DNA of 42,061 bases from Flavobacteriaceae bacterium (GCA_017852075.1 JAFMLQ010000019.1:1-42061), one strand, 5' to 3'; counted from the first letter of the stretch, positions 1 to 8,125 are shown. Translations and numbers: made by a program. The notes: generated from the sequence alone by a model not told the origin.

Positions 1-21
1 TTTGTCTAATGCTTGGACAAA
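1..21. other. 9-bp hairpin with 3-base loop at window edge
   Basis: Positions 1-9 pair with 13-21 around the loop TGC, with one G-T wobble. No T-run follows on the plus strand. The left flank is outside the window, so a terminator for a leftward gene, or an operator, remains possible. Seen directly; function unknown. Confidence 0.35.
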
Positions 22-27
22 AATACA

Positions 28-38
28 GTTTTGTTTAA
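28..38 (+). repeat. GTTTTGTTTAA motif, copy 1 (upstream of small ORF)
   Basis: This 11-base motif lies about 22 bases upstream of the ATG at 61 and recurs exactly at 196-206, just after that ORF. In this copy a GTTTA/TAAAC inverted pair (34-38 and about 56-60) leads up to the start codon. It could be a regulated promoter or operator; this is inference. Confidence 0.3.
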
Positions 39-60
39 TTTTAGTAAAAAATTGCTAAAC

Positions 61-180
61 ATGGAATTGCAACGAAAAGAATACGCTTATTTTGATGTTC
101 GAGAGAAAAAAATCAAGTTTGACCGATACTCATGGTCAGAAACCATCAAATGGATGGTAGTGAAATTACTGCGTTTTTAA
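61..180 (+). CDS. small hypothetical protein (39 aa)
   Basis: An ATG-to-TAA reading frame of 39 codons. The protein is rich in charged and aromatic residues (Lys, Arg, Tyr, Phe, Trp) with no signal peptide. Its C-terminal third (around WSETIKWMVVKLL) could form a short amphipathic helix. The start sits right after an AT-rich segment with GTTTTGTTTAA and an inverted GTTTA/TAAAC pair that resembles a regulated promoter, and the same 11-base motif recurs beyond the stop. I do not recognise a family. It may be a real small protein or the tail of a decayed gene. Non-random composition and the promoter-like upstream region are the only support. Confidence 0.4.
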   Translation: MELQRKEYAYFDVREKKIKFDRYSWSETIKWMVVKLLRF

Positions 181-195
181 AAAAACCCAGTTGCT

Positions 196-206
196 GTTTT
201 GTTTAA
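196..206 (+). repeat. GTTTTGTTTAA motif, copy 2
   Basis: Exact second copy of the 11-base motif at 28-38, followed by CGTTTGTTATATTTTTAAC. No open gene follows on the plus strand until 430, so if it is a promoter its gene has been lost or it serves the downstream gene from afar. Seen directly; role is inference. Confidence 0.3.
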
Positions 207-253
207 CGTTTGTTATATTTTTAACATTCATAATAAAAACACTTGCATTAGTT

Positions 254-388
254 CTACCCTTTTTTTCTTAAATCAGGATTTTTTACTCTCTGGTCAGAAC
301 GTATGACCCAAGATTCATCAAAAAAGATCTGCCATAAAATTATAATAGACCCATAACGCTCTTCTCGTCCCTCTAGATCAGGGGTTTC
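254..388 (-). pseudogene. possible C-terminal coding remnant (44 codons, minus strand)
   Basis: On the minus strand a stop-bounded frame of 44 codons has protein-like composition (for example the run FFDESWVIRSDQRVKNPD) and ends in TAG near the lower edge. It has no usable start codon. It fills much of the gap between the small ORF and DUF2452. I recognise no family, and a chance open frame of this size is quite possible. The rest of 181-429 shows only the repeat motif and the promoter of the next gene. Confidence 0.15.
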
Positions 389-408
389 TCATTCAAAGGA
401 ATACTTCT

Positions 409-416
409 TATCTTTA
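409..416 (+). promoter_or_regulatory. Bacteroidota-type promoter for the DUF2452 gene
   Basis: TATCTTTA, one base off the TAnnTTTG -7 consensus, with TTTC 20 bases upstream at 385-388 as a -33 element. It lies 13 bases before the TTG start at 430 and supports that start. Confidence 0.5.
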
Positions 417-429
417 CAAAAAAATCGCT

Positions 430-825
430 TTGAAGAAAAAGAAGCCCGATGCAGTTGTTTGGGATGAAACCCATGAAACCTACTTTGCAAAACTCCTTCC
501 ATATGCCAGCTCTCTCAGTGGGCCAATTATTGAAGTGCCTAATGTAGATGCCTTTAAAAAAAAGGGGGTAGATAAGGTTTCTAAACAATTTCAAGCTGAG
601 CTTACCGACCTTCAAGAAAAAATTAAATCCTTTGTAGCACTCGCTGCAGATACCCAACAGGTGTATAACGCCCATTTTAAATTTGAACCTATTGTGGGAG
701 AAACCTATTTTCTGTATCAAGGCAAAAACAACACCTTTCTCTCACTTATAGAGCCGAGTCATTGGGACAAAGAACACTTAGGTGCCTTTCGCCTCAATAG
801 CGATTATAAGTGGGAACGTCTCTAA
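430..825 (+). CDS. DUF2452 family protein with TTG start
   Basis: A soluble 131-residue protein resembling the DUF2452 family common in Flavobacteriia. The family pattern shows as KKKPDAVVW near the N-terminus, a conserved middle stretch around FKFEPIVGETYFLY (residues about 80-95), and the C-terminal LNSDYKWE signature. Its function is not known; the family name rests on recall of the pattern. The only possible start is TTG at 430: no ATG or other methionine codon occurs in the frame, and a -7 box ends 13 bases upstream. The gene stops 27 bases before rbfA, whose own -7 box lies in that gap. Length matches the family, so it looks intact. Confidence 0.75.
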   Translation: MKKKKPDAVVWDETHETYFAKLLPYASSLSGPIIEVPNVDAFKKKGVDKVSKQFQAELTDLQEKIKSFVALAADTQQVYNAHFKFEPIVGETYFLYQGKNNTFLSLIEPSHWDKEHLGAFRLNSDYKWERL

Positions 826-840
826 GCCCTTTTTTCTCCC

Positions 841-848
841 TATTTTTG
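841..848 (+). promoter_or_regulatory. TATTTTTG -7 box before rbfA
   Basis: A perfect TAnnTTTG element ending only 4 bases before the rbfA ATG, so a transcript from it would have almost no leader. No clear TTTG -33 element is seen at the expected spacing. Confidence 0.5.
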
Positions 849-852
849 TAAA

Positions 853-1254
853 ATGGAAAAACAAGAAACGCCTCGGCAAAAAAAAATAGGAACTGTGCTC
901 CAACAAGAAATTGCCGCTTTATTGCAAAAAGCCATTCGCAAAGGAAATGTTTCAAACCTAATGATTTCGGTTACCAAAGTAAATGTCACTTCTGACCTGT
1001 CTATTGCCAAGGTGTATCTGAGTATTTTCCCAAACGACCAGGCCTCAAACTATTTTCAAAACCTCAAAGAAAATAAAAGTCAATTGCGCCATGACCTTTC
1101 CCAAAACATGAAAAATCAGTTACGGCGAATTCCTGAACTGAACTTTTATTTAGATGACTCATTGGACTACATCGAGAGAATTGAACAAGAACTGAACGAA
1201 GGAAAAAATCCCATCAAAAATCCCGAAAATTTAGAGTCTCGTCAGAAAAGATAA
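853..1254 (+). CDS. rbfA: ribosome-binding factor A
   Basis: A 133-residue RbfA, the KH-fold protein that binds the 30S subunit and helps mature the 5' end of 16S rRNA. The N-terminal RQKKIGTVLQQEIAALLQ helix and the middle segment with SVTKVNVTSDLSIAKVYLSI match the family, and the region ending ELNFYLDDSLDYIERIEQEL is the usual RbfA tail (the family's P-x-L-x-F-x-x-D pattern). The short Lys/Arg-rich C-terminus is normal. The ATG at 853 follows a -7 box. The permease gene begins 14 bases after the stop, so the two are probably co-transcribed. This pair is commonly seen together in Flavobacteriia. Identification is strong. Confidence 0.95.
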   Translation: MEKQETPRQKKIGTVLQQEIAALLQKAIRKGNVSNLMISVTKVNVTSDLSIAKVYLSIFPNDQASNYFQNLKENKSQLRHDLSQNMKNQLRRIPELNFYLDDSLDYIERIEQELNEGKNPIKNPENLESRQKR

Positions 1255-1268
1255 ACACGAAACATCCC

Positions 1269-2480
1269 ATGTCCTACACCTTTAAAATCGCTTGGCGTTA
1301 CTTTTTTTCAAAAAGCAAGCAAACGGTAATCAACCGGATTAACAGTTTTGCTTTTTTTATGGTAGTTGTCGCTTCTGCAGCGCTGTTTGTCGTACTAAGT
1401 GCCTTTGCAGGGCTCAAAGACTTTGGTCTTTCGTTTACCAATACCTTCGACCCGGACTTTGAAATACTTCCAGAACGAGGGAGTTACTTTTCTGTTCCAG
1501 ACAGTACCTTAGTACAATTGCACTCCCTTCCTGAGGTCATCGCTGCCGCACCTGAAATAGAGGAAAAAGTGTTTTTGTCATTTAAAGACAAAACCCAAGT
1601 GGCCTTTCTCAAGTCTGTCTCTCCAGAGTACACCACTGTGATTCCCATAGATAGTTTAATTGCTTTGGGTGACTGGCTCTCTTTTAATGGTCCCGATGTT
1701 GTAGCTGGATTTGGTATTGCGGGAAGTATGGGGCTGGGAATTTATGACTACAACACCTTTTTAAACATTAGCGTCCCTAAAAAGAAAAAACAGACCATAC
1801 TCAACCAAAACCCTTTTACCACATCTTCTAGTGTGATTTCAGGCTTGTTTCAAATCAGTGAAGATCTCGATAAAAAATACCTCTTTTCTGATATGAGATT
1901 TGGACAGCAACTTTTGGAACTCCAGCCCAATCAGTTCTCTTCAGTTGTATTAAAAACTCATGCCCAAATCGATAAATCTATTTTAGCAGAAAAACTTAAA
2001 CCTCTTTTTAAAAACCCTGTTCGTATTGTTTCCAGATTTGAACAAAATGCCGCTCTTTACCGGATGCTGAATGTGGAACATTTGGCCATCTATTTTATCT
2101 TTACACTGGTAATGATAATAGCTTTATTTAACGTAGTGGGTGCGCTAATCATGATGATCTTAGACAAACAAGGACAGTTAAAAATCTTGTTGACTTTGGG
2201 TGCAGAGCCCAAAGGAATTCACAAAATCTTTTTTCTTTTAGGACTTTTAATCTGTGGTGTAGGGGGTCTCGTTGGCTTAGTTTTGGGTATCATTTTGGTT
2301 TTGATACAATCCTCATCCCCTTTTATTTACGTTCCTGGTACCAGCCTTTCTTATCCAGTCCTCTTCGAATTCAAAAACCTTTTCCTCGTTTTGGGCACAT
2401 TGATGCTTCTAGGGACATTGAGTACGGCATGGGCCACAAGAGGATTAACAAAAAAAGTGCGAGATTATAGAGCCTCCTGA
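1269..2480 (+). CDS. FtsX/LolE-like ABC transporter permease
   Basis: An inner-membrane permease of 403 residues in the FtsX/MacB/LolC-E class. It starts with a cytoplasmic AWRYFFSKSKQTVINRINSFA segment typical of Bacteroidota LolE-like proteins, then one transmembrane helix (about 27-50), a long periplasmic domain (about 50-265) and three C-terminal helices (about 270-395). The segment LDKQGQLKILLTLGAEPKGI between the second and third helices is the typical coupling region for the ABC ATPase. By family the role would be lipoprotein release toward the outer membrane or a related mechanotransmission task. No ATPase gene lies next to it, so the partner must be elsewhere. The 3' end overlaps the convergent dusB gene by 16 bases. 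Confidence 0.85.
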   Translation: MSYTFKIAWRYFFSKSKQTVINRINSFAFFMVVVASAALFVVLSAFAGLKDFGLSFTNTFDPDFEILPERGSYFSVPDSTLVQLHSLPEVIAAAPEIEEKVFLSFKDKTQVAFLKSVSPEYTTVIPIDSLIALGDWLSFNGPDVVAGFGIAGSMGLGIYDYNTFLNISVPKKKKQTILNQNPFTTSSSVISGLFQISEDLDKKYLFSDMRFGQQLLELQPNQFSSVVLKTHAQIDKSILAEKLKPLFKNPVRIVSRFEQNAALYRMLNVEHLAIYFIFTLVMIIALFNVVGALIMMILDKQGQLKILLTLGAEPKGIHKIFFLLGLLICGVGGLVGLVLGIILVLIQSSSPFIYVPGTSLSYPVLFEFKNLFLVLGTLMLLGTLSTAWATRGLTKKVRDYRAS

Positions 2481-3457
2481 GTGGCAAATGTGTCGAGAAC
2501 TTCATCCAATACAGCATATACCTCTTCCGCTTCATTTGAAGTTACCATCCTTGTGCGGTAGGGCTTAAAATTAGAATATCCTTTAAAATAATTCGTGTAG
2601 TGTCTTCTTGTTTCTAACACGCCTAGTACGGGGCCTTTCCAAGCTACGGACATTTCAAGGTGTCTTCGTGCTACCTCTACACGCTCCGCAATAGTGGGGA
2701 GCACACGATGAGTTCCCGTTTCCATAAAATGCTTGACCTGATTGAAAAACCAAGGGTTTCCGATACTAGCTCTGCCAATCATTGCACCATCCAGACCGTA
2801 TTGATCTCGCATTTCAACTGCCCTTTCTGGACAGTTTACGTCTCCATTTCCAAAAACAGGAATGTGCATTCTTGGATTGTTTTTTACCTCTGCAATAGGA
2901 CGCCAGTTGGCATCTCCCTTGTACATTTGTGCACGCGTACGCCCGTGAATGGAAATCGCAGCACAGCCTACATCCTGAAGTCGCTCCGCTACTTCAAGTA
3001 TCCTGATAGAGTCATGGTCCCAGCCCAATCGGGTTTTTACTGTGATTGGTAAATTTGTGTGCTTCACCATGGCTTGGGTCAGTTCCACCATTTTGGGAAT
3101 GTCTTTTAAAATGGCCGCACCTGCACCTTTGCATACTACTTTTTTGACCGGACATCCAAAATTAATGTCAATAATGTCTGGTTTTGTCGCCTCAACTATT
3201 TCTACAGAACGTAGCATGGAGTCCAAATTAGCTCCAAAAATTTGAATCCCTACAGGGCGTTCTTTTTCATAAATATCAAGCTTTTGAATACTTTTTGCTG
3301 CATCGCGAATCAATCCTTCGCTAGAAATAAACTCTGTATACACGACGTCCGCACCCCCTTCTTTGCACAACGCGCGAAAAGGCGGATCGCTCACGTCTTC
3401 CATCGGGGCAAGAAGTAAAGGAAAACAACCCAATTCAATATCTCCTATTTTGACCAA
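2465..3457 (-). CDS. dusB: tRNA-dihydrouridine synthase (DusB-type)
   Basis: A 330-residue flavoenzyme that reduces uridines to dihydrouridine in the tRNA D-loop, using FMN and NADPH. The TIM-barrel signature LLAPMEDVSDPPFR is at about residues 15-28, TEFISSEG follows at 41-48, and the catalytic cysteine is Cys102 in INFGCPVKKV. ISIHGRTRAQMYKG and the phosphate-binding GNGDV and IGRASIGNPWFF motifs complete the family pattern. It converges on the upstream permease with a 16-base overlap. Downstream of its start (higher coordinates) lies a gap with a decayed gene fragment. DusB rather than DusA or DusC is favoured by the overall motif spelling. Confidence 0.93.
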   Translation of the reverse strand: MVKIGDIELGCFPLLLAPMEDVSDPPFRALCKEGGADVVYTEFISSEGLIRDAAKSIQKLDIYEKERPVGIQIFGANLDSMLRSVEIVEATKPDIIDINFGCPVKKVVCKGAGAAILKDIPKMVELTQAMVKHTNLPITVKTRLGWDHDSIRILEVAERLQDVGCAAISIHGRTRAQMYKGDANWRPIAEVKNNPRMHIPVFGNGDVNCPERAVEMRDQYGLDGAMIGRASIGNPWFFNQVKHFMETGTHRVLPTIAERVEVARRHLEMSVAWKGPVLGVLETRRHYTNYFKGYSNFKPYRTRMVTSNEAEEVYAVLDEVLDTFATQEAL

Positions 3458-3496
3458 CGCTCTTAATTTTTGTCAAAAATAGGGAAAAGTATAAGC

Positions 3497-3694
3497 TTAC
3501 TTGACCTCTTCCTTAATTTCCTGCCAGTTGAGTCCAAGTTGTTTGCCTGAAAAAGAATCTTTGACCGGGTAGTTTAGTGATCTTTTAATTCGAGCACTAT
3601 TATGTGGATGAGTCATTATGAATACTATGTTTTCATTGTATGCGCGATTTTCACGATTCCATTTACAAAAAAAATTAGCCCACTCAAAAGTTCC
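3497..3694 (-). pseudogene. C-terminal remnant of an unidentified protein
   Basis: The gap between dusB and lepA (3458-3757) holds a minus-strand stop-bounded frame of 65 codons. It reads like genuine protein (for example GTFEWANFFCKWNRENRAYN, and near the end KQLGLNWQEIKEEVK) and ends in a normal TAA. It lacks a sensible full-length start: a TAG precedes it and the only internal ATG would leave 39 residues. Composition is balanced, with Trp, His and Cys, which is unusual for random AT-rich DNA. I do not recognise the family. The likeliest reading is the surviving tail of a gene whose front was lost; a short real gene is the alternative. Confidence 0.4.
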
Positions 3695-3725
3695 CTAAAA
3701 TAGATTTTCACAGATGACAATCTCG

Positions 3726-3733
3726 TATATTTG
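3726..3733 (+). promoter_or_regulatory. TATATTTG -7 box before lepA
   Basis: A perfect TAnnTTTG element 24 bases before the lepA ATG. A TTTTC at 3705-3709 could be the -33 element, though at 16 bases the spacing is on the short side. Confidence 0.6.
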
Positions 3734-3757
3734 TACCGCTATGAATGACGGCGTCGT

Positions 3758-5554
3758 ATGAAAAACATCAGAAACTTTTGCATCATTGCCCACATCGACC
3801 ACGGTAAAAGTACTTTGGCTGATCGTTTGTTGGATTTTACTGGAACCGTCACCGAGCGCGAAAAACAGGACCAACTTTTGGACAATATGGACTTGGAACG
3901 CGAACGTGGGATTACCATCAAATCACATGCGATCCAGATGGAATACACCCATGAAGGAGAAACCTACATTCTCAACCTCATCGACACCCCAGGACATGTA
4001 GATTTTTCTTACGAAGTTTCTCGTTCCATCGCTGCTTGTGAAGGCGCATTGCTCATTGTAGATGCCGCCCAAAGTATTCAAGCACAAACCATTTCAAACC
4101 TATACCTTGCCCTTGAAAATGATTTAGAAATCATCCCCGTGCTCAACAAAATAGACCTGCCTTCTGCCAATCCTGAAGAGGTTACTGACGATATCGTGGA
4201 CTTGTTGGGCTGTACCCCAGAGGAGGTTATCCCCGCTTCTGCCAAAACGGGTCTTGGGATTCAAGAAATCCTAACTGCCATCATCGATCGGATTCCGGCA
4301 CCCAAAGGAAGCCCAGACGAGCCTTTACAAGCGTTAATTTTTGATTCAGTATACAATCCTTTTCGCGGTGTAGAAACCTACTTCCGTGTCATTAACGGAA
4401 CCATTAAAAAAGGGCAGAAAATTCAGTTTATAGCTACTCAAAAAAATTATTTTGCAGATGAAATTGGAACCCTCAAGCTCAAGCAAGAACCAAAAAAACA
4501 AATTGCTGCCGGTGATGTAGGCTACTTGATCACAGGTATTAAAGAGGCTAAAGAAATTAAAGTCGGTGATACAATAACTGACCCCGAAAACCCTACTCAA
4601 GAAGCTATTGAAGGTTTTGAAGAGGTAAAACCTATGGTCTTTGCAGGAATATACCCTGTAGATACAGAAGAATATGAAGAGCTTCGTGCTTCCATGGAAA
4701 AATTACAACTCAACGACGCTTCGCTAGTTTTTTTCCCAGAAAGCTCTGCTGCACTTGGCTTTGGTTTCCGTTGTGGATTCTTAGGAATGCTTCATTTAGA
4801 AATTATACAAGAACGGTTGGAGCGTGAGTTTAACATGACTGTAATCACTACGGTTCCCAATGTATCCTATCAAGCCTTTACGAAAAAGAATCCTGAAGAA
4901 ATTCTATGGGTAAATAACCCTTCCGACTTGCCCGACCCTTCAGCTCTAGACCGAGTAGAGGAACCATATATCAAGGCCTCCATCATTACTAAAGCAGATT
5001 ATGTAGGAAATGTAATGTCACTGTGTATCGAAAAACGCGGACTGATCACAAACCAAACTTATCTGACAACAGAGCGTGTGGAGTTAACTTTTGACATGCC
5101 TTTGGCAGAAATTGTGTTTGACTTTTACGATCGTTTAAAAACAGTCTCCAAGGGGTACGCCTCTTTCGATTACGGTCCTATTGGTTTGCGCTCTTCAAAA
5201 CTAGTTAAAGTTGATATATTGCTCAACGCCAATCAGGTGGATGCACTCTCCGCTTTAGTTCACGCAGACAACGCATACGCCATCGGTAAGAAAATGTGTG
5301 AAAAATTGCGCCAACTTATTCCCCGTCAACAATTTGATATTCCCATTCAAGCCGCCATTGGAGCAAAAATTATTTCCAGAGAAACCATTAAAGCGCTTCG
5401 TAAAGACGTGACTGCCAAATGTTATGGAGGAGACATCACCCGAAAGCGCAAACTTCTAGAAAAACAGAAAAAAGGGAAAAAGAAAATGCGCCAAGTAGGA
5501 AGCGTGGAAATTCCCCAAGAAGCGTTTATGGCAGTTCTTAAGCTAAACGATTAA
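3758..5554 (+). CDS. lepA: elongation factor 4 (LepA)
   Basis: A 598-residue translational GTPase related to EF-G that back-translocates or remodels stalled ribosomes. G-domain motifs are clear: AHIDHGKST at about 11-19 (P-loop), RGITIK in switch I, DTPGHVD at about 76-82 and NKID at about 130-133. EF-G-like domains follow, then the LepA-specific C-terminal domain ending in [25 protein letters not shown], the hallmark separating LepA from EF-G. Length is that of the family. Two other ATGs at 3741 and 3745 are out of frame, so 3758 is the start, and a -7 box lies 24 bases upstream. The gene sits between two decayed gene remnants. The plus strand here is strongly C-rich. Confidence 0.97.
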   Translation: MKNIRNFCIIAHIDHGKSTLADRLLDFTGTVTEREKQDQLLDNMDLERERGITIKSHAIQMEYTHEGETYILNLIDTPGHVDFSYEVSRSIAACEGALLIVDAAQSIQAQTISNLYLALENDLEIIPVLNKIDLPSANPEEVTDDIVDLLGCTPEEVIPASAKTGLGIQEILTAIIDRIPAPKGSPDEPLQALIFDSVYNPFRGVETYFRVINGTIKKGQKIQFIATQKNYFADEIGTLKLKQEPKKQIAAGDVGYLITGIKEAKEIKVGDTITDPENPTQEAIEGFEEVKPMVFAGIYPVDTEEYEELRASMEKLQLNDASLVFFPESSAALGFGFRCGFLGMLHLEIIQERLEREFNMTVITTVPNVSYQAFTKKNPEEILWVNNPSDLPDPSALDRVEEPYIKASIITKADYVGNVMSLCIEKRGLITNQTYLTTERVELTFDMPLAEIVFDFYDRLKTVSKGYASFDYGPIGLRSSKLVKVDILLNANQVDALSALVHADNAYAIGKKMCEKLRQLIPRQQFDIPIQAAIGAKIISRETIKALRKDVTAKCYGGDITRKRKLLEKQKKGKKKMRQVGSVEIPQEAFMAVLKLND

Positions 5555-5582
5555 TTTTATTTATTAAATCCTCTTTTTATTT

Positions 5583-5774
5583 CATAGTGCAAGTGACATG
5601 GCTATTACTGTAGCAAACAGTTTACTGTTCTATGATACTTTGATAGAAAATGGCTTTCCTGCAGAAATGCATCTCTATCCCGAAGATGGACACGGTTTTG
5701 CCTTAGCGCGGGGGATAGGGGTATTGTAGGACTGGCCCGAATTAATTTACCGTTGGATTCTTGATTTGGAATAG
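5583..5774 (+). pseudogene. C-terminal remnant of an alpha/beta-hydrolase (acetyl-xylan esterase-like)
   Basis: Starting 28 bases after the lepA stop, the plus strand encodes HSASDMAITVANSLLFYDTL, then IENGFPAEMHLYPEDGHGFA, then LARGIGVL, an in-frame TAG at 5727-5729, and DWPELIYRWILDLE before a second TAG. This matches the C-terminal end of BD-FAE/dienelactone-hydrolase-like esterases: the segment carrying the catalytic Asp region (usually HASDDxxVPVENS) and the catalytic His in the P-E-x-G-H-G-F motif. The first two thirds, including the nucleophile Ser, are missing and the reading frame is broken. It is a deletion remnant, not a functional gene. The rest of 5555-5905 holds only the upstream region of the next gene. 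Confidence 0.7.
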
Positions 5775-5880
5775 GACGAAATTTGTATGCTGATAATCCG
5801 TAATTGAGTTAATAAGGATAAAAAAATTCGTTCTTTGAAAACCGTTTTGTTTTTGGAAATCAATTATATTAGGAAGGAAC

Positions 5881-5888
5881 TATTTTTA
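5881..5888 (+). promoter_or_regulatory. weak -7 box before the SulP gene
   Basis: TATTTTTA, one base from TAnnTTTG, 17 bases before the ATG at 5906. A TTTG at 5852-5855 is 25 bases upstream, a little far for a -33 element. Confidence 0.35.
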
Positions 5889-5905
5889 ACCGCTCTAAAA
5901 GAAAA

Positions 5906-8125
5906 ATGGAACAAAAGCCAAAAGAAGGATTTAAAGGGTTAGTAGAAAATTTTCAAAGTGATCTAATCGCAGCAATAAGTGTTTCTCTTATTGCCTTGCC
6001 GCTTTCATTGGGTATTGCTTTAGCTGCAGGGGCCCCAGCCATGTCTGGGATTCTTTCTGCTGTGGTAGGCGGGGTAGTAACCACTTTTTTTCGAGGTGGA
6101 CATATCTCGATTAATGGCCCAGCTAAAGGGGTTATCGCTGTAATACTGCTAGGTATCGCATTAATGGATGACGGTACAGGGCAGGCGTTTAATTATGTCC
6201 TTGGCGCCATTGTTGTTTCGGGTGCCATTCAAAGCCTCTTAGGGCTTCTCAAACTAGGGCGATTTGCGGACATTTTCCACTCTTCCGTGATTCTCGGTAT
6301 TTTGGCTGCAATTGGAATTATTATTTTTGCGAAACAAATTCATGTTGCTTTGGGAACTCACTCGGAAAGCAGCAGTATTGTACAAAATCTAATTGATGCG
6401 GTGCTTCTGCTCCCTCAAGCCAACCCTTTTGTTGTGCTTATTTCCTTAACAGGGTTGATCATCTTATTATTTCACTCAAAAATATCTTTTCGTTTTTTTC
6501 AGTTTTTCCCCGCACCAATTTGGGTCATTACACTTTCCATTCCCTTCGTGTATTGGTTTAATTTTTTTGATGCGCAAACCCTCAGTTTTTTTGGAAAGCC
6601 TTATGAAGTTGGCCCTAAACTTCTGTTGGAAATTCCCGAAAACATTATGGACTCTATTATGTTCCCTAATTTTTCGAAAATTAACACTGTCGAGTTCTGG
6701 ACTACGGTATTCTCTTTATTAATAATTACAAGTATTGAGTCTTTAGCCATTGCGAAAGCAGTAGATAAAATTGACCCTTATAAGCGTAAGACTGACTTAA
6801 ATAAGGATTTGACTGGAATTGGGCTTAGTACTGTCGCTTCAGGGTTTATTGGAGGGTTGCCAATTATTTCGGTTATCATCCGAAGTACTGTGAATATCCA
6901 TAATGGAGCGAAGACAAAATGGTCTAATTTGTACCAAGGTATTTTACTGCTTGTTTTAATCGTTGTGTTGGGCCCTTTGATGAGGCAAGTGCCTCTCTGT
7001 GCCTTTGCAATATTACTCGTCTTTACCGGCTTTAAATTAGCTTCTCCTGGCGTTTTTAAACAAGTCTATGACCACGGTCCCGAACAATTAATATTCTTCG
7101 TTTTTACTATGGTATTAACACTCTATACAAACTTGCTTGTGGGGCTAATTGGGGGGTTGTTATTGGCTTTGGCGACTCATATGTTGTTAGCAAAATTGCC
7201 TATAAGTCAGTTTTTTAGAATGGTCTATAATTCGGGTTCCGGATTAACCCAAATCTCCGAAAATCGCTATGAACTAAAAATCAAAGGAATTGCTAATTTT
7301 TTAAGCATCCCTCGAATCGACAAATTAATCAAAAAAATCCCAGATGGTGTTGATGTAAGGGTCGATCTAAAGGACACTAAGCTCGTTGGGATTACATTTA
7401 TGGACTATATCGTTGATTACTTAAAAGTTCAAAAAACCTTAGGAGGCAATGTCGTATTGGAAGGCTTGGGTTCACATGTTTCTTACTCTACCTTCAATAG
7501 AGCATTAAAAATATCTTTAAAAAATTCTGTTGTGAAACTCTCCCCAAGACAGAATCGTTTAAAAAACCTTGCTGATGAAAGGGACTATCGTTTCAATCAT
7601 GAGGTAGACTGGGACACCAACTATCTAAAACAGTTTCATTTTTTTGAAATCCGTCCCATAGAACGAAAATCAAATTGCCTAACAGGACAATTTGATGAAA
7701 CTGGGGTTTCTTGGGAAATTTCTGATGTAACATTCAACGAAGGAGACGCTTTCTCGGCAGAAACTTTTAACACCACGCTCATTGTACTCAAACTGAATAA
7801 GAAAATCCCCGTCTTTACTATGGAAAAGGAAGGTCTTTTTGAGAAAATTTTTGACCGGGTGATGGCTCTTACAGGATATAAAGACATCGACTTTGAAATG
7901 TATCCGGACTTTTCAGGAAAGTTTCTAATTACTGGAAAAAATGAACCTGAGATCCGATCCTTTTTTACAAATGAGATTGTAACCTTTTTTGAAAAAAATC
8001 ATATTTATCATATTGAAAGTAACGGAGAAGCAATAATTATTTTTGATAAAATTAAGTTGGCTCGAACGGATGAAACAATTTCCTTAATTGATTACGGCAG
8101 AAAGCTTGTCAAACTCTTAAATTAG
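5906..8125 (+). CDS. SulP-family anion transporter with STAS and extra C-terminal domain
   Basis: A 739-residue inner-membrane protein. Residues about 10-430 are the SulP/SLC26 transport core with many helices; family hallmarks include DLIAAISVSLIALPLSLGIA at the start and SINGPAKGV in the third helix. Residues about 440-545 form a STAS-like domain (RVDLKDTKLVGITFMDYIVDYL). SulP proteins move sulfate, bicarbonate or other anions, often with Na+ or H+; the substrate cannot be read here and no carbonic anhydrase gene is adjacent. The remaining 190 or so residues are an extra soluble domain with IPVFTMEKEGLFEKIFDRV, KDIDFEMYPDFSGKFLITG and YHIESNGEAIIIFDK. I recall similar stretches in other membrane-linked proteins but cannot name the domain. 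Most SulP proteins end near 560-600 residues, so this is long. It appears to be a single-gene unit. Confidence 0.88.
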   Translation: MEQKPKEGFKGLVENFQSDLIAAISVSLIALPLSLGIALAAGAPAMSGILSAVVGGVVTTFFRGGHISINGPAKGVIAVILLGIALMDDGTGQAFNYVLGAIVVSGAIQSLLGLLKLGRFADIFHSSVILGILAAIGIIIFAKQIHVALGTHSESSSIVQNLIDAVLLLPQANPFVVLISLTGLIILLFHSKISFRFFQFFPAPIWVITLSIPFVYWFNFFDAQTLSFFGKPYEVGPKLLLEIPENIMDSIMFPNFSKINTVEFWTTVFSLLIITSIESLAIAKAVDKIDPYKRKTDLNKDLTGIGLSTVASGFIGGLPIISVIIRSTVNIHNGAKTKWSNLYQGILLLVLIVVLGPLMRQVPLCAFAILLVFTGFKLASPGVFKQVYDHGPEQLIFFVFTMVLTLYTNLLVGLIGGLLLALATHMLLAKLPISQFFRMVYNSGSGLTQISENRYELKIKGIANFLSIPRIDKLIKKIPDGVDVRVDLKDTKLVGITFMDYIVDYLKVQKTLGGNVVLEGLGSHVSYSTFNRALKISLKNSVVKLSPRQNRLKNLADERDYRFNHEVDWDTNYLKQFHFFEIRPIERKSNCLTGQFDETGVSWEISDVTFNEGDAFSAETFNTTLIVLKLNKKIPVFTMEKEGLFEKIFDRVMALTGYKDIDFEMYPDFSGKFLITGKNEPEIRSFFTNEIVTFFEKNHIYHIESNGEAIIIFDKIKLARTDETISLIDYGRKLVKLLN

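Noticed and set aside
2660-3052. 130-codon plus-strand open frame
   Set aside because: Antisense to dusB, which has its catalytic motifs; shadow frame.
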